Below, piece by piece: positions 7,028 through 16,551 of a stretch of DNA of 64,000 nucleotides. The translations under genes were made by a program, and so were the position numbers. How positions within the stretch are numbered: the first letter of the stretch is position 1; each line of letters begins with the position of its first letter. The notes under the pieces are model-generated. The model worked only from the letters and a program-made list of their open reading frames with translations. It did no database searches and was not told the origin of the DNA. This stretch comes from Neobacillus paridis (GTDB lineage Bacteria; Bacillota; Bacilli; Bacillales; Cytobacillaceae): the NCBI RefSeq assembly GCF_016765675.1, contig NZ_JAESWB010000168.1, positions 620,001 through 684,000 of the forward strand, in the 5' to 3' direction.

Positions 7028-8611
7028 ATGAATCGATCATGGATAGATCAAATCAAAAAAACTAAAGAGAATATTAACCAATATTGGAAGGCAAGAAGCT
7101 CCAAACAAAAGTGGTTCATTATTGGAACCTTTTTAGTTCTTTTTATTGCCTTATCCACCTTTATTTTTGTGGCTTCTCGCCCGAAATATGTTCCTTTATA
7201 TACGGGACAATTGACACAGCGGGAAATCGGGGATATCAAAGCTGAACTGGACAAGGAAGGATATACAAAGTATCAAATCTCGTCAAATGGGACGATGATT
7301 CAAGTTCCCAAAAAGGATGCACCAGATTTGATTGTCAGTCTCGCCTCAGCGGGGTATCCAAAAGATAATAAAATTAATTATGATATTTTCGGTCAAAATC
7401 TTTCTTTTGGAGCGACCGACAAACAATATGAAATCCTTGAGCGGGAAGCGATGCAAAATCAAGTGGCAAATGTACTGGAAAATGTCGATGGAATCAAAAA
7501 TGCGGAAGTTATTTTGACGTTGCCCAAGAATTCCGTTTTTGTCCGCCAGGATGTTGAACAGAAAGCAAGTGCATCGGTCATGGTCGAGGTTGAACCTGGA
7601 GTAAAACTCAACTCCGGACAAATACGGGCACTCTACACATTAGTGTCACGCAGTGTACCCAATCTTCCTATTGAAAACATCACGATTATGAACCAGTACA
7701 GCGAAACCTATGACCTTAATAATGAAAGTGATGATCAGTCACTAACAAAATATGATGAACAACGAAAAATACAAAAAAATATTCAAGGTGATATTCAACA
7801 GGACCTGCAAAATTTGCTGGGTACGATCCTTGGTACCGATAAAGTCTATGTCCAAACCTTTGTTAAAATGAATTTTGATAAGGTGAAAACGGATGAAAAA
7901 TTAGTCGAGCCGGCAAAAGACAGTAACAAAGGAATTGTTATCAGTTCGGAGAAGGATTATAAAACATACACCGGAAAAGGCGGCAGTGACGGCGGAGTGG
8001 TTGGCACGGGAGAAACGGATGTTCCTGGATATGCTGCCTCTAATTCCAGCGGTGACAGCAATTACGAGGAATCAAATGAAAAGGTTAATTATGAAATTAA
8101 CCGGATCAATAAAGAGATTATCCAAAGTCCATATGCAATTGAAGATATTACGATTAATGTCGGGGTGGAACCGGATAATCCCAATACGAAGACACTGTCA
8201 CAAGCAACACAGGATAGTATTCGAAATATTGTCTCGAATACTGTGCAAACAGCGCTTGGTCATCCCAATTTGACGCAGCAGCAAATTGATCAGCGGATCA
8301 CAATTTTTCCGCATACGTTTCAAAAAAATACTTTGGCCAGCCAAAAGCAGCCGTTTAACTGGCTTTATCTGATTGCAGCCATCGCAGGCGTCCTGGTGAT
8401 TGGCGGGCTGGTATGGTTCTTCTTGCGGCGGCGAAAACAAAATTCATTGGAACCGGAAGAAGAAGACATCATGATTAGCAAACCATTGGAAGAAATAACG
8501 TATTTTGAGGAAGATATGAGCGTTGAAAGCCAGTTGAAAAAATTGCTTGACCAAAGGCCTGAGGATTTTACCAAAGTGATCAAGACGTGGCTGCATGAAG
8601 AGGAGGCTTAA
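7028..8611 (+). CDS. fliF: Flagellar MS-ring protein FliF
   Basis: 527 residues, the usual size for Bacillus FliF. One membrane helix at ~28-50 (KWFIIGTFLVLFIALSTFIFVAS), then ring-building motifs (VPLYTGQLTQREIGDIKAEL; AGYPKDNKINYDIFG), a central low-complexity Gly/Ser region ~310-345, a second membrane helix at ~443-466 (LYLIAAIAGVLVIGGLVWFFL) and an acidic C-terminal tail ending FTKVIKTWLHEEEA that binds FliG. FliF assembles first and forms the inner-membrane base of the motor and export gate housing. fliG follows after six bases. Confidence 0.97.
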   Translation: MNRSWIDQIKKTKENINQYWKARSSKQKWFIIGTFLVLFIALSTFIFVASRPKYVPLYTGQLTQREIGDIKAELDKEGYTKYQISSNGTMIQVPKKDAPDLIVSLASAGYPKDNKINYDIFGQNLSFGATDKQYEILEREAMQNQVANVLENVDGIKNAEVILTLPKNSVFVRQDVEQKASASVMVEVEPGVKLNSGQIRALYTLVSRSVPNLPIENITIMNQYSETYDLNNESDDQSLTKYDEQRKIQKNIQGDIQQDLQNLLGTILGTDKVYVQTFVKMNFDKVKTDEKLVEPAKDSNKGIVISSEKDYKTYTGKGGSDGGVVGTGETDVPGYAASNSSGDSNYEESNEKVNYEINRINKEIIQSPYAIEDITINVGVEPDNPNTKTLSQATQDSIRNIVSNTVQTALGHPNLTQQQIDQRITIFPHTFQKNTLASQKQPFNWLYLIAAIAGVLVIGGLVWFFLRRRKQNSLEPEEEDIMISKPLEEITYFEEDMSVESQLKKLLDQRPEDFTKVIKTWLHEEEA

Positions 8612-8617
8612 GATCCG

Positions 8618-9628
8618 ATGGCAACTGGAATAAAATTAACCGGAAAACAAAAGGCAGCTATTTTGCTGATTTCGATGGGAAAAGAAGCTTCCTCAAAAGT
8701 GTTTAATCATATGTCAGAGGAAGAAATTGAACAGCTTACGCTGGCAATCGCCAATGTTAAAAAGGTTGACTCCAAAGAAAAAGAGGAAGTTTTAAAAGAA
8801 TTTCATGAAATGTGCATTGCCAATGACTATCTGGCGATGGGCGGGATTACCTTTGCTCAGGATGTGCTTGAAACTGCTCTGGGCAGGGAACGGGCAAAAC
8901 AAATTATTCAGAAATTAACGGTTCAGCTTGAGGTGAAACCGTTTGATTTTGCCCGCCGGGTGGATCCAATGCAGCTTTATCACTTTCTGCAAAATGAACA
9001 TCCACAAACGATTGCCCTTGTCTTGGCGCATTTAGAGCCGCAGCAGGCATCAACCATTCTTTCGTCACTTCCGGAAGAACTGCAGGCAGATGTGGCCAGG
9101 AGAATCGCACAGTTTGAACAAACATCGCCGGATGTCATTAAAGAAGTGGAACAAATTCTTGAACAGAAATTATCGGCAACGATACGTAAAGACTTTAGTG
9201 TGGTCGGTGGTATTGAGTCGATTGTTGGCATTTTAAATGGGGTTGATCGCGGAACCGAGAAGAGTATTCTCGAAAACTTGGGCAGAAAACACAATGATTT
9301 AGTTGAAGAAATCAAGAAGCGGATGTTTGTCTTTGAGGATATTATCAATTTAGACCGCCGTGCGATACAGCGGGTTATTCAGGAAGTTGATAATCAAGAT
9401 TTAATGCTAGCGTTGAAAGCATCCAGTCCCGAAGTCAAAAAAGTCATTTACGAAAATATGTCACAACGGATGGTCGAAAGTTTCGAAGAAGAAATGCAAT
9501 ATCTTGGACCTGTCAGGGTAAAGGATGTTGAAGAAGCACAAGGCAGAATTGTTTCTGTCATTCGCCACTTAGAGGATGCCGGTGAAATAATTATTGCACG
9601 GGGTGCTAATGATGGCATCATACTCTAA
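8618..9628 (+). CDS. fliG: Flagellar motor switch protein FliG
   Basis: 336 residues. Motifs: LTGKQKAAILLISMGKEASSKVF (N-domain that binds FliF), EHPQTIALVLAHLEPQQAS (the EHPQ motif of the middle domain), FEDIINLDRRAIQRVIQEV and the charged C-terminal helix that contacts MotA. FliG forms the cytoplasmic switch ring and transmits torque. Its stop overlaps the start of fliH. The partners fliM and fliN/fliY are not in this window. Confidence 0.97.
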   Translation: MATGIKLTGKQKAAILLISMGKEASSKVFNHMSEEEIEQLTLAIANVKKVDSKEKEEVLKEFHEMCIANDYLAMGGITFAQDVLETALGRERAKQIIQKLTVQLEVKPFDFARRVDPMQLYHFLQNEHPQTIALVLAHLEPQQASTILSSLPEELQADVARRIAQFEQTSPDVIKEVEQILEQKLSATIRKDFSVVGGIESIVGILNGVDRGTEKSILENLGRKHNDLVEEIKKRMFVFEDIINLDRRAIQRVIQEVDNQDLMLALKASSPEVKKVIYENMSQRMVESFEEEMQYLGPVRVKDVEEAQGRIVSVIRHLEDAGEIIIARGANDGIIL

Positions 9629-10436
9629 AATATTCAAAGCTGCGAACGTTTCGATCACGGATGAAGTTAAGGTGATTACTCCTGTTTATATCCCAGCTAA
9701 CTCATCTATTTCAACCGATGCAGATGAGGCTGAAAAGGCGAATAGCCTCTCAAATTCCGACGCGAATCTCTTCATTCAGGAGGCTGAGGAAAAGGCCCAA
9801 GCTATCATTCAGGAGGCAAGAAATAAGGCTCAGGCGATCGAAACAGCAGCAGAAGAACGAATAAACCAGTGGTGGACGGAAAATAACCAGAAGCTTGAGG
9901 AAATGTCCTTGGCTGCCAAGGAGGAAGGGTTTCAGGCAGGCTATATTAGCGGACAGCAGGAAGCAACTGCCAAAGTTGAGCAAGCCTATCGTGAAAAATT
10001 GACTCAAGCAGGCGATATTTTACAGCAGGCCTACGAGCAAAAAAAAGCGATAATTTCTGAAGCGGAGCCTTTTCTACTGGAGCTGAGTACTGTCATTGCC
10101 AGTCAAATTATTAAACAAGAGTTAGAGGAATATCCCGATAAATTTATTGAACTCATTAAGCAGCATATTCTTCGTTTTAAGGAGAAAGAGCATATTACCA
10201 TTTGTGTGAACCCAGATGACTATCCTTATATTCAATCGCAGCGCTCACATCTTATCTCTGTCGTGAACGGGGAAACCGAAATCAAGATCATCCCCGATTA
10301 TTCCGTTGCTGCTAAAGGGTGTGTCATTCGAACGGAATATGGCAGCATTGATGCTCGGATTGACACACAAATGGAAGAGATCAAAAGGGCCCTCCTTGAG
10401 GCAAGGAAGGTGATGCAGCATGACACTGTCAGCTGA
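9612..10436 (+). CDS. fliH: Flagellar assembly protein FliH
   Basis: About 274 residues. ATGATG at 9609/9612; the second is preferred because GGGGTG ends six bases before it. The start overlaps the end of fliG by 17 bases. Long charged helical central part (AEEKAQAIIQEARNKAQAI..., repeated AxxxG-like heptads), then FliH-type C-terminal domain (YPDKFIELIKQHILRF; IIPDYSVAAKGCVIRTEYGSIDARID). FliH is the stator that binds and restrains the FliI ATPase. Overlaps fliI by 17 bases, suggesting translational coupling. Confidence 0.9.
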   Translation: MASYSKIFKAANVSITDEVKVITPVYIPANSSISTDADEAEKANSLSNSDANLFIQEAEEKAQAIIQEARNKAQAIETAAEERINQWWTENNQKLEEMSLAAKEEGFQAGYISGQQEATAKVEQAYREKLTQAGDILQQAYEQKKAIISEAEPFLLELSTVIASQIIKQELEEYPDKFIELIKQHILRFKEKEHITICVNPDDYPYIQSQRSHLISVVNGETEIKIIPDYSVAAKGCVIRTEYGSIDARIDTQMEEIKRALLEARKVMQHDTVS

Positions 10437-11739
10437 AGACTATGTAAAGGTTGTTCGCGGCATTGATCCGGTTCGGGTAAATGGAAAAATCACGCAAATC
10501 ATCGGACTGACGATTGAATCACAAGGTCCTGATGTCAGGATTGGTGAACTGTGCTCCATCTATCCGACCCAGTCCGGACCGCCAATCCAGGCTGAAGTCG
10601 TTGGTATTCGAGGAAATAAAGTATTACTGATGCCTTTAGGGGAGGTTCAAGCGATCGGTCCCGGCTGTGATGTCGTTGCCAGCGGCAAGCCGATGACGGT
10701 GAAAGCGGGTCACCAATTGCTCGGCAGGATTCTCGACGGTTTGGGCCAGCCGATGGATGGCAAACCATTGCCACTGGGCTTGGAAGATGTCCCCATCAAT
10801 GCCAAACCGCCTAATCCGCTCAGTCGTCCGCGAATTTGCGTCCCTTTAGAGGTGGGCGTAAGGACGATTGATGGCTTATTGACAATGGGAAAAGGACAAA
10901 GAATCGGGATTTTTGCCGGCAGCGGTGTGGGGAAAAGTACACTGCTTGGGATGGTTTCCCGAAATACGTCTGCGGATGTGAATGTAATTGCCCTAATCGG
11001 TGAAAGGGGACGCGAGGTCCTCGACTTTTTAGAGCAAAACTTAGGTCAGGAAGGGTTGAAAAAATCAGTGGTTGTCGTGGCGACATCTGATCAGCCGGCG
11101 CTGATCCGGATTAAAGGGGCCTTAACGGCAACCTCGATTGCCGAGTATTTTCGTGATCAAGGGAAAAACGTCCTCCTTGTCATGGACTCTGTTACCCGTT
11201 TCGCCATGGCCCAGCGGGAAGTCGGCTTAGCAATCGGCGAACCACCGACGACAAAAGGGTACACGCCATCCGTATTCGCGATGCTGCCGCAATTATTGGA
11301 ACGGGCCGGTACGGGACCAAGAGGCTCAATATCAGCGATTTATACCGTTCTGGTTGACGGGGACGATATGAATGAACCGATTGCTGATGCCGCAAGAAGC
11401 ATCTTAGATGGTCATATTGTGTTAAATCGGGCGATTGCTGCAAAAGGAATTTATCCGGCAATCGATGTATTAAACAGCGCCAGCCGGGTGATGACAGAAA
11501 TCACTTCTGATGAACATTTGCAAGCCGCTAATCAGTTTAAAAAATTCCTCGCCGCCTATAATGAAGCCGAGGATTTAATCAATATCGGGGCCTATAAAAA
11601 GGGCTCAAACCGCGACATTGATCAGGCAATGCGGTTAAAGCCGATCATGGATAACTTTTTACGCCAGGGAATTTTTGAAGCTTCGCAGTTGGAGGATGCA
11701 AGGTCATTCCTAATTTCACAATTTGGAGCGATGAAGTGA
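10420..11739 (+). CDS. fliI: Flagellum-specific ATPase FliI
   Basis: 439 residues, related to F1-ATPase beta. Walker A at ~167-174 (GSGVGKST), the VVVVATSDQPALIRIKGA region, Walker B LLVMDSVTRFAMAQRE, and the C-terminal domain that binds export substrates. It hydrolyses ATP at the base of the export gate to promote substrate unfolding and entry. ATG at 10420 is preceded by AAGGTG; it starts within fliH and ends in TGATG with fliJ. Confidence 0.97.
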   Translation: MTLSAEDYVKVVRGIDPVRVNGKITQIIGLTIESQGPDVRIGELCSIYPTQSGPPIQAEVVGIRGNKVLLMPLGEVQAIGPGCDVVASGKPMTVKAGHQLLGRILDGLGQPMDGKPLPLGLEDVPINAKPPNPLSRPRICVPLEVGVRTIDGLLTMGKGQRIGIFAGSGVGKSTLLGMVSRNTSADVNVIALIGERGREVLDFLEQNLGQEGLKKSVVVVATSDQPALIRIKGALTATSIAEYFRDQGKNVLLVMDSVTRFAMAQREVGLAIGEPPTTKGYTPSVFAMLPQLLERAGTGPRGSISAIYTVLVDGDDMNEPIADAARSILDGHIVLNRAIAAKGIYPAIDVLNSASRVMTEITSDEHLQAANQFKKFLAAYNEAEDLINIGAYKKGSNRDIDQAMRLKPIMDNFLRQGIFEASQLEDARSFLISQFGAMK

Positions 11740-12173
11740 TGGCTTTTAAATTTTCATATCAAAAGGTACTGGATTTCAAAGAAAGAGAAAAGGAATTTGC
11801 CAAGCAGGAATATGGGTCAGTGAAACTCCGCCAGCTGGAGCTGGAAGAGCAGCTTGAAGGGTTGGCTGTGGAAAAAGACCAGGTATTTAATCAATACAAT
11901 GATGTTGACCGCAAAAAAGTGTCTGACCTCCAAACCATCCAGCTGGAGATGGAACATGTAAACAAAAAAATGAAACAACTGCAGGCAAAGTCGGAGGAAA
12001 TCCATTTAGAAGTCGAGCAAAAACACCAAGTGCTGATTGACAGGCTTCAGGAAGTAAAAATGTGGAATCAGTGGAGGGAAAAATCACAGGCTGCTTTTCA
12101 AAAACAACTGGATCAAAAGGAACAAGCTTTTCTCGATGAAATGGCTGTCCTGCGCTATTCCCAAAAGGTATGA
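11739..12173 (+). CDS. fliJ: Flagellar export protein FliJ
   Basis: 144 residues, almost entirely an antiparallel coiled coil (FKFSYQKVLDFKEREKEFAKQEYG at the start is the FliJ signature). Start taken at the ATG overlapping the fliI stop (TGATG), with GGAG ten bases upstream; the GTG at 11736 is less likely. FliJ resembles the gamma subunit of F-ATPase and sits in the FliI ring. Its stop overlaps the next open frame. Confidence 0.9.
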   Translation: MAFKFSYQKVLDFKEREKEFAKQEYGSVKLRQLELEEQLEGLAVEKDQVFNQYNDVDRKKVSDLQTIQLEMEHVNKKMKQLQAKSEEIHLEVEQKHQVLIDRLQEVKMWNQWREKSQAAFQKQLDQKEQAFLDEMAVLRYSQKV

Positions 12174-12187
12174 GGAGCGAAATGCTG

Positions 12188-13051
12188 ATGGAAGAAAAGA
12201 AGCATAGAAAACTAAAGTCATTTATTTTCTTTGGACTATTTCCAATACTTATTATGTTTATTTTAGGATTATTTTTATTTAACTGGCTAGGATTTCCTGT
12301 CTGGGAAACAGCACAAAAATGGGGAAATCAGGTTCCGGTTTTAAACTATCTAATACCTGACACTGCTTCTACTTCTTCAGTGGCGAACGATGATCGTCAA
12401 ACGAAATTATGGAAAGAAAAATATAACCTCAGTCATGCTGATTTGAAAAAGGCAACCAAGGAAATCGACAGTTTAAATAACGAAGTAGATTCAATGCTGC
12501 AGCAGCTTGACAATATGAAAAAGACGAACAAACAATTAGAATTTCAACTGAAAGATCAAGCTAAACAAAACATTGCCGCCCAGCAAAAAAAGATCGCGGC
12601 TATCTATGAAAATATGTCCCCTTCAAAGGCTGCTTCTATCATTGAAGCGATGTCTGTGGAGGATGGCGCGATCACAATTTCGTCCCTTGACTCTGACCAG
12701 CAAAGCAGCATTCTTGCGGGTATGAAAGACACGAAACGGGCAGCCCAAATCACGATGCTGCTGAAAGAGATTGGCAATTTAAATACAGCCGATCCAAACT
12801 TATTAAAGCAGCAGCTGCAAGACGTGCTCCAAAGCCAGGATGATCCGGCTGCATCATTGGCCGATACCATTGCAGCGATGCCTCCTGCCCAAGCTGCCAT
12901 GCTGATTCAATCGATGATGAAATCAAACGCGCAAACGGCCATGGCACTGATGAAAAAAATGAACACGAACAGTCGTTCACAAGTTCTAACGGAAATATCT
13001 AAAAAAGACGCTGGACTGGCAGCACAAATTTCCGTGAATTTAGAGAAATAG
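12188..13051 (+). CDS. MotE/YlxF-like flagellar accessory protein (MgtE N-terminal-like domain)
   Basis: 287 residues from the ATG at 12188 (GAGGAG ten bases upstream; 12182 and 12170 are alternatives). One membrane helix at ~15-37, a coiled coil at ~90-130 (KKATKEIDSLNNEVDSMLQQL), then two helical repeats of MgtE-N type (IYENMSPSKAASIIEAM ... IAAMPPAQAAMLIQSM). This matches the YlxF/MotE product found between fliJ and fliK in Bacilli, proposed to act as a periplasm- or membrane-side chaperone for motor proteins. Here fliK does not follow; fliO does. Confidence 0.82.
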   Translation: MEEKKHRKLKSFIFFGLFPILIMFILGLFLFNWLGFPVWETAQKWGNQVPVLNYLIPDTASTSSVANDDRQTKLWKEKYNLSHADLKKATKEIDSLNNEVDSMLQQLDNMKKTNKQLEFQLKDQAKQNIAAQQKKIAAIYENMSPSKAASIIEAMSVEDGAITISSLDSDQQSSILAGMKDTKRAAQITMLLKEIGNLNTADPNLLKQQLQDVLQSQDDPAASLADTIAAMPPAQAAMLIQSMMKSNAQTAMALMKKMNTNSRSQVLTEISKKDAGLAAQISVNLEK

Positions 13052-13077
13052 AATGGACTCCAAGGAAGGAGAAAATC

Positions 13078-13638
13078 ATGAAACGCATCATGTTATTATT
13101 AGCTTTTGTTGTTAATTTCGTATCCTATCAACCTTACATACTCGCAGCGGAGTACAGCGCCGCAGGCGAACCTTCCGTCTATGACACTATCCAGAAGGGG
13201 GATCAGTCATCTAAGCCTTCATCTAGTACTGTCAAAGATAGTGGATCTTCTATTTTCTCCTTATTTATCAAATTTTTCATATCGTTCGTGTTTGTTATCT
13301 TTTTACTGTTTGTTTTATTACGTTACTTAGCCAAACGCAACCGTCAATTGCCGGCAAACGGCCCGATTATCCCTTTAGGGGACTATCCATTGGGCAATAA
13401 TCGATCCTTACAAATTTTGCTAATTGGACAGACCATCTATGTGGTTGGGGTTGGAGAAACGGTTACCCTGCTGCGAACCATCTCCCAGGGAGAGGAGTAT
13501 CAGCATTTGCTGGAAAACCTCGAAGATGTAGTGGAAGAGGTTCCGTCGAAGTGGCTGCCTGAAGATACTAAGAAAATTTGGAATAACGTTTTTCAAAAGC
13601 AGCTGCAAAATATCAAGAAACACCGTGGAGGGGAGTAA
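13078..13638 (+). CDS. fliO: Flagellar biosynthetic protein FliO/FliZ
   Basis: 186 residues: a signal peptide (MKRIMLLLAFVVNFVSYQPYILAAE), a short external segment, one membrane helix at ~62-85 (FSLFIKFFISFVFVIFLLFVLLRY) and a cytoplasmic domain with the FliO pattern GNNRSLQILLIGQTIYVVGVGETVTLLRTI. FliO helps assemble the FliP ring. ATG has AAGGAAGGAG upstream. fliP begins five bases after the stop. Confidence 0.92.
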   Translation: MKRIMLLLAFVVNFVSYQPYILAAEYSAAGEPSVYDTIQKGDQSSKPSSSTVKDSGSSIFSLFIKFFISFVFVIFLLFVLLRYLAKRNRQLPANGPIIPLGDYPLGNNRSLQILLIGQTIYVVGVGETVTLLRTISQGEEYQHLLENLEDVVEEVPSKWLPEDTKKIWNNVFQKQLQNIKKHRGGE

Positions 13639-13642
13639 GAAA

Positions 13643-14389
13643 ATGTGGCGTAAGTTAGCTTTTCTCGTTCCTCTGTTAACCATTGGCTTTATCACTGCCG
13701 CCCATGCAGCGGGACCAGCAAGTACGATTCTACCGGGACTTGATTTAGGTTCGAATGATCCCGATAAAGTCTCCAATACGGTGCGAATTATTCTCTTAAT
13801 CACGGTATTGTCGATTGCACCGGCCATGCTGGTGTTAATGACTTGTTTTACCCGAATTGTGGTCGTGCTCAGCTTTGTCCGCAACGCCCTTGGAACACAG
13901 CAGATACCGCCAAACCAAGTATTGATTGGCCTGGCTCTTTTTATGACGTTTTTTATTATGGGACCGACATTTTCGCAGATTAATAATCATGCGTTCCAGC
14001 CGTTTATGGCCGGAAAAATCAGCCAGGAGCAGGCCTTTAAAGCCGCCAGTGACCCATTAAAAGAATTTATGACCAAGAGCACACGAGAAAAGGACCTGGC
14101 TCTGTTCTTGGATTATGCCAAGATCAAGAAACCAAAAACAGTGGAAGATATTCCCTTAAGAGCACTTGTGCCAGCGTATGCAATCAGTGAATTAAAATCA
14201 GCTTTCCAAATGGGATTTATGATTTTTGTACCATTCCTGGTAATTGATATGATCGTTTCCAGTGTCTTGATGTCAATGGGGATGATGATGCTGCCGCCAG
14301 TTATGATCTCACTGCCATTTAAGATCTTATTATTCGTTCTTGTAGATGGATGGTATTTGATTGTTGAATCCCTGCTCAAGAGTTTTTAA
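13643..14389 (+). CDS. fliP: Flagellar export gate protein FliP
   Basis: 248 residues from the ATG at 13643, with GGAGGGGAG seven bases upstream (the GTG at 13625 lies inside fliO and lacks a site). Signal peptide to about residue 23 (ITAAHAAG), then the FliP family motifs TCFTRIVVVLSFVRNALGTQQIPPNQVLIGLALF and AFQMGFMIFVPFLVIDMIVSSVLMSMGM. FliP forms the export-gate core with FliQ and FliR. Confidence 0.97.
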   Translation: MWRKLAFLVPLLTIGFITAAHAAGPASTILPGLDLGSNDPDKVSNTVRIILLITVLSIAPAMLVLMTCFTRIVVVLSFVRNALGTQQIPPNQVLIGLALFMTFFIMGPTFSQINNHAFQPFMAGKISQEQAFKAASDPLKEFMTKSTREKDLALFLDYAKIKKPKTVEDIPLRALVPAYAISELKSAFQMGFMIFVPFLVIDMIVSSVLMSMGMMMLPPVMISLPFKILLFVLVDGWYLIVESLLKSF

Positions 14390-14404
14390 AGGAAGTGATT
14401 TGTG

Positions 14405-14674
14405 ATGTCCACTGAATTAATCTTGCGGATTGCCCAGGAGGCAATTTACACGATTCTCATCGTGATTGCGCCCGTTGCAGGTGTTGCCTTGGCAGTCGGC
14501 CTATTAGTCAGTATTTTTCAAGCAGCTACCCAGATTCAGGAGCAGACGCTGGCCTTTATCCCAAAAATTATTGCTGTTTTTTTGACGATTCTTGTCTGTG
14601 GGGCGTGGATGTTGCGGTATGTCGTTGATTTCACCGAGCATTTGTTGGGAAATCTTTCTCAATTTATAGGGTAG
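14405..14674 (+). CDS. fliQ: Flagellar export gate protein FliQ
   Basis: 89 residues, the standard FliQ length, from the ATG at 14405. Two membrane helices, with the family core LVSIFQAATQIQEQTLAFIPKI between them. A subunit of the FliPQR export gate. Its stop touches the alternative GTG start of fliR. Confidence 0.96.
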   Translation: MSTELILRIAQEAIYTILIVIAPVAGVALAVGLLVSIFQAATQIQEQTLAFIPKIIAVFLTILVCGAWMLRYVVDFTEHLLGNLSQFIG

Positions 14675-14683
14675 GTGAAAATA

Positions 14684-15454
14684 ATGGATGCTTCCTATTG
14701 GTGGAGTCTGCTGCTAATCTTTGTTCGCATTGCTTCATTTATGGTGACGGCCCCGTTATTTTCGGGACGGCAGATCCCCAATGCTTATAAAATTGGTCTC
14801 AGTGCGATACTCGGAATTCTTTGTGTCGGATTGCTTAAGGAACCGCTCGCTTCATTGCCGCTGTCGGTGCTGATGCTGTTAATTCTGAAGGAATTTTTTG
14901 TCGGTATTGTTTTGGGGTTTACCGCAACCATTTGGATTTCCGCTGTGCATGTAGCCGGAAATATTTTAGATATGCAAATTGGTTTTTCAATGGCCAGTCT
15001 GTTTGACCCCAGCTTCGGGACAACTACTCAGCTTACCGGCCGTTTAAAATATATTTTAGCGATTTTATTCTTATTATCGACGAATGGACATCACCTGCTG
15101 ATTCAAGGAATTTTATCGAGCTTTGATTGGATAGCGATAAAAAGTACCATTCCTGCCTGGTCGGATGGGCGTTTGTCGTTGTTTATTCTCGATTGTGTCA
15201 AACAAATGTTTATGATTGGCTTCATGATGGCCGCTCCGATCTTAGGGGCGATGTTTTTGGCGGATGTAGCTTTTGGAATTCTCGCTAAGACGGTTCCACA
15301 GATGAACATTTTCACCGTGGCTCCGCCGGTAAAAATTTTATTGCACTTTTTACTTTATATTTTTCTTTTACCTGGTTTCTTTTATCTGGTGAATATCCTG
15401 TTTGAAAATATGTTTGACTCAATGTCTTCGATCTTGAAAATAATGGGGGCGTAG
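14684..15454 (+). CDS. fliR: Flagellar export gate protein FliR
   Basis: 256 residues from the ATG at 14684 (AGGTG upstream). Multi-pass membrane protein with the FliR landmarks RIASFMVTAPLFSGRQIPN, QIGFSMASLFDPSFG and the late FTVAPPVKILL segment. Part of the FliPQR core. flhB begins two bases after its stop. Confidence 0.96.
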   Translation: MDASYWWSLLLIFVRIASFMVTAPLFSGRQIPNAYKIGLSAILGILCVGLLKEPLASLPLSVLMLLILKEFFVGIVLGFTATIWISAVHVAGNILDMQIGFSMASLFDPSFGTTTQLTGRLKYILAILFLLSTNGHHLLIQGILSSFDWIAIKSTIPAWSDGRLSLFILDCVKQMFMIGFMMAAPILGAMFLADVAFGILAKTVPQMNIFTVAPPVKILLHFLLYIFLLPGFFYLVNILFENMFDSMSSILKIMGA

Positions 15455-15456
15455 GC

Positions 15457-16551
15457 ATGCTGCTTCATTTGGATTTACAGCTTTTTTCAGGTGAAAAAAC
15501 AGAAAAGGCAACGCCCACGAAACGCCGCGAGGTTCGCAAGAAAGGGCAGATTGCCAAAAGCATCGAAATCTCTTCGGCCTTTACACTGTTATTTTCCTTC
15601 GCCTGTTTAATGGTTTGGGGAAAAAGTTTCATCGAAGGCTGCTTAGATATCTACCGGCATACTTATCGTGAATATCTGCTCTGGGATCTTTCCATTTCCA
15701 GCACTAAGCTATTATTCAACCAATTACTGCTGGATGCCGTAAAAATAATTGCTCCTATCCTGCTCGTTGTGCTGATTGTCGGAATTGCCACCAACTTGAT
15801 GCAGGTAGGGTTCATGTTTAATTTTTCACTGATCAAAGTGGACTTTAAAAAGCTGGACCCGCTGCAAGGCTTGAAACGATTGTTCTCGCTAAGATCACTG
15901 GTCGAATTGATAAAATCAATTTTGAAGATTACGATTGTCGGTGTCGTTGTTTTTGTGGTGATTTGGCAAAAAAAGAACGACTTTCTCGTTCTTGGAGAAA
16001 AAAATATTTGGGATGTTTCCAGTTTTATAGCTTCGTTGATTCTGCAAATCGGCTTGGCCGCATCGGCTGCTTTACTTGTTCTGGCGGTAGGCGACTTTAT
16101 CTATCAAAAATATAGTTTTGAGAAGAAAATCCGGATGTCCAAGCAAGAAATTAAAGATGAGTTTAAAAAGATGGAAGGGGATCCGGTGATCAAAGGGAAA
16201 AGGCGGGCGATTCAGCGGCAAATGGCAATGAATCAAATGATTCGCGAAGTGCCAAAGGCTGATGTTGTCATTACCAACCCGACCCACTTTGCGGTCGCCA
16301 TCCGCTACGATATCAAGACGATGGATGCACCGCAAGTAATCGCCAAAGGCCGGGACTATATTGCCTTAAAGATTAAAGAGGTTGCCAAGGAACATAAGGT
16401 CACGATTGTCGAAAACCGCCCTTTGGCACGGGCGTTGTTTGCCGCGGTGGAGATCGGCGAGACGATCCCCGAGGAGCTGTTCAACGCAGTTGGTGAAATT
16501 TTGGCTTATGTATACTATCAAGATGGCCGTTATAAGGGGATGATGACATGA
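15457..16551 (+). CDS. flhB: Flagellar export switch protein FlhB
   Basis: 364 residues. N-terminal GEKTEKATPTKRREVRKKGQ, four membrane helices, and the self-cleavage motif NPTH at 274-277, required to switch export specificity from rod/hook to filament proteins. The hook-length ruler FliK, which triggers this switch, is not in the window. The last codons overlap the flhA start (ATGA). Confidence 0.97.
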   Translation: MLLHLDLQLFSGEKTEKATPTKRREVRKKGQIAKSIEISSAFTLLFSFACLMVWGKSFIEGCLDIYRHTYREYLLWDLSISSTKLLFNQLLLDAVKIIAPILLVVLIVGIATNLMQVGFMFNFSLIKVDFKKLDPLQGLKRLFSLRSLVELIKSILKITIVGVVVFVVIWQKKNDFLVLGEKNIWDVSSFIASLILQIGLAASAALLVLAVGDFIYQKYSFEKKIRMSKQEIKDEFKKMEGDPVIKGKRRAIQRQMAMNQMIREVPKADVVITNPTHFAVAIRYDIKTMDAPQVIAKGRDYIALKIKEVAKEHKVTIVENRPLARALFAAVEIGETIPEELFNAVGEILAYVYYQDGRYKGMMT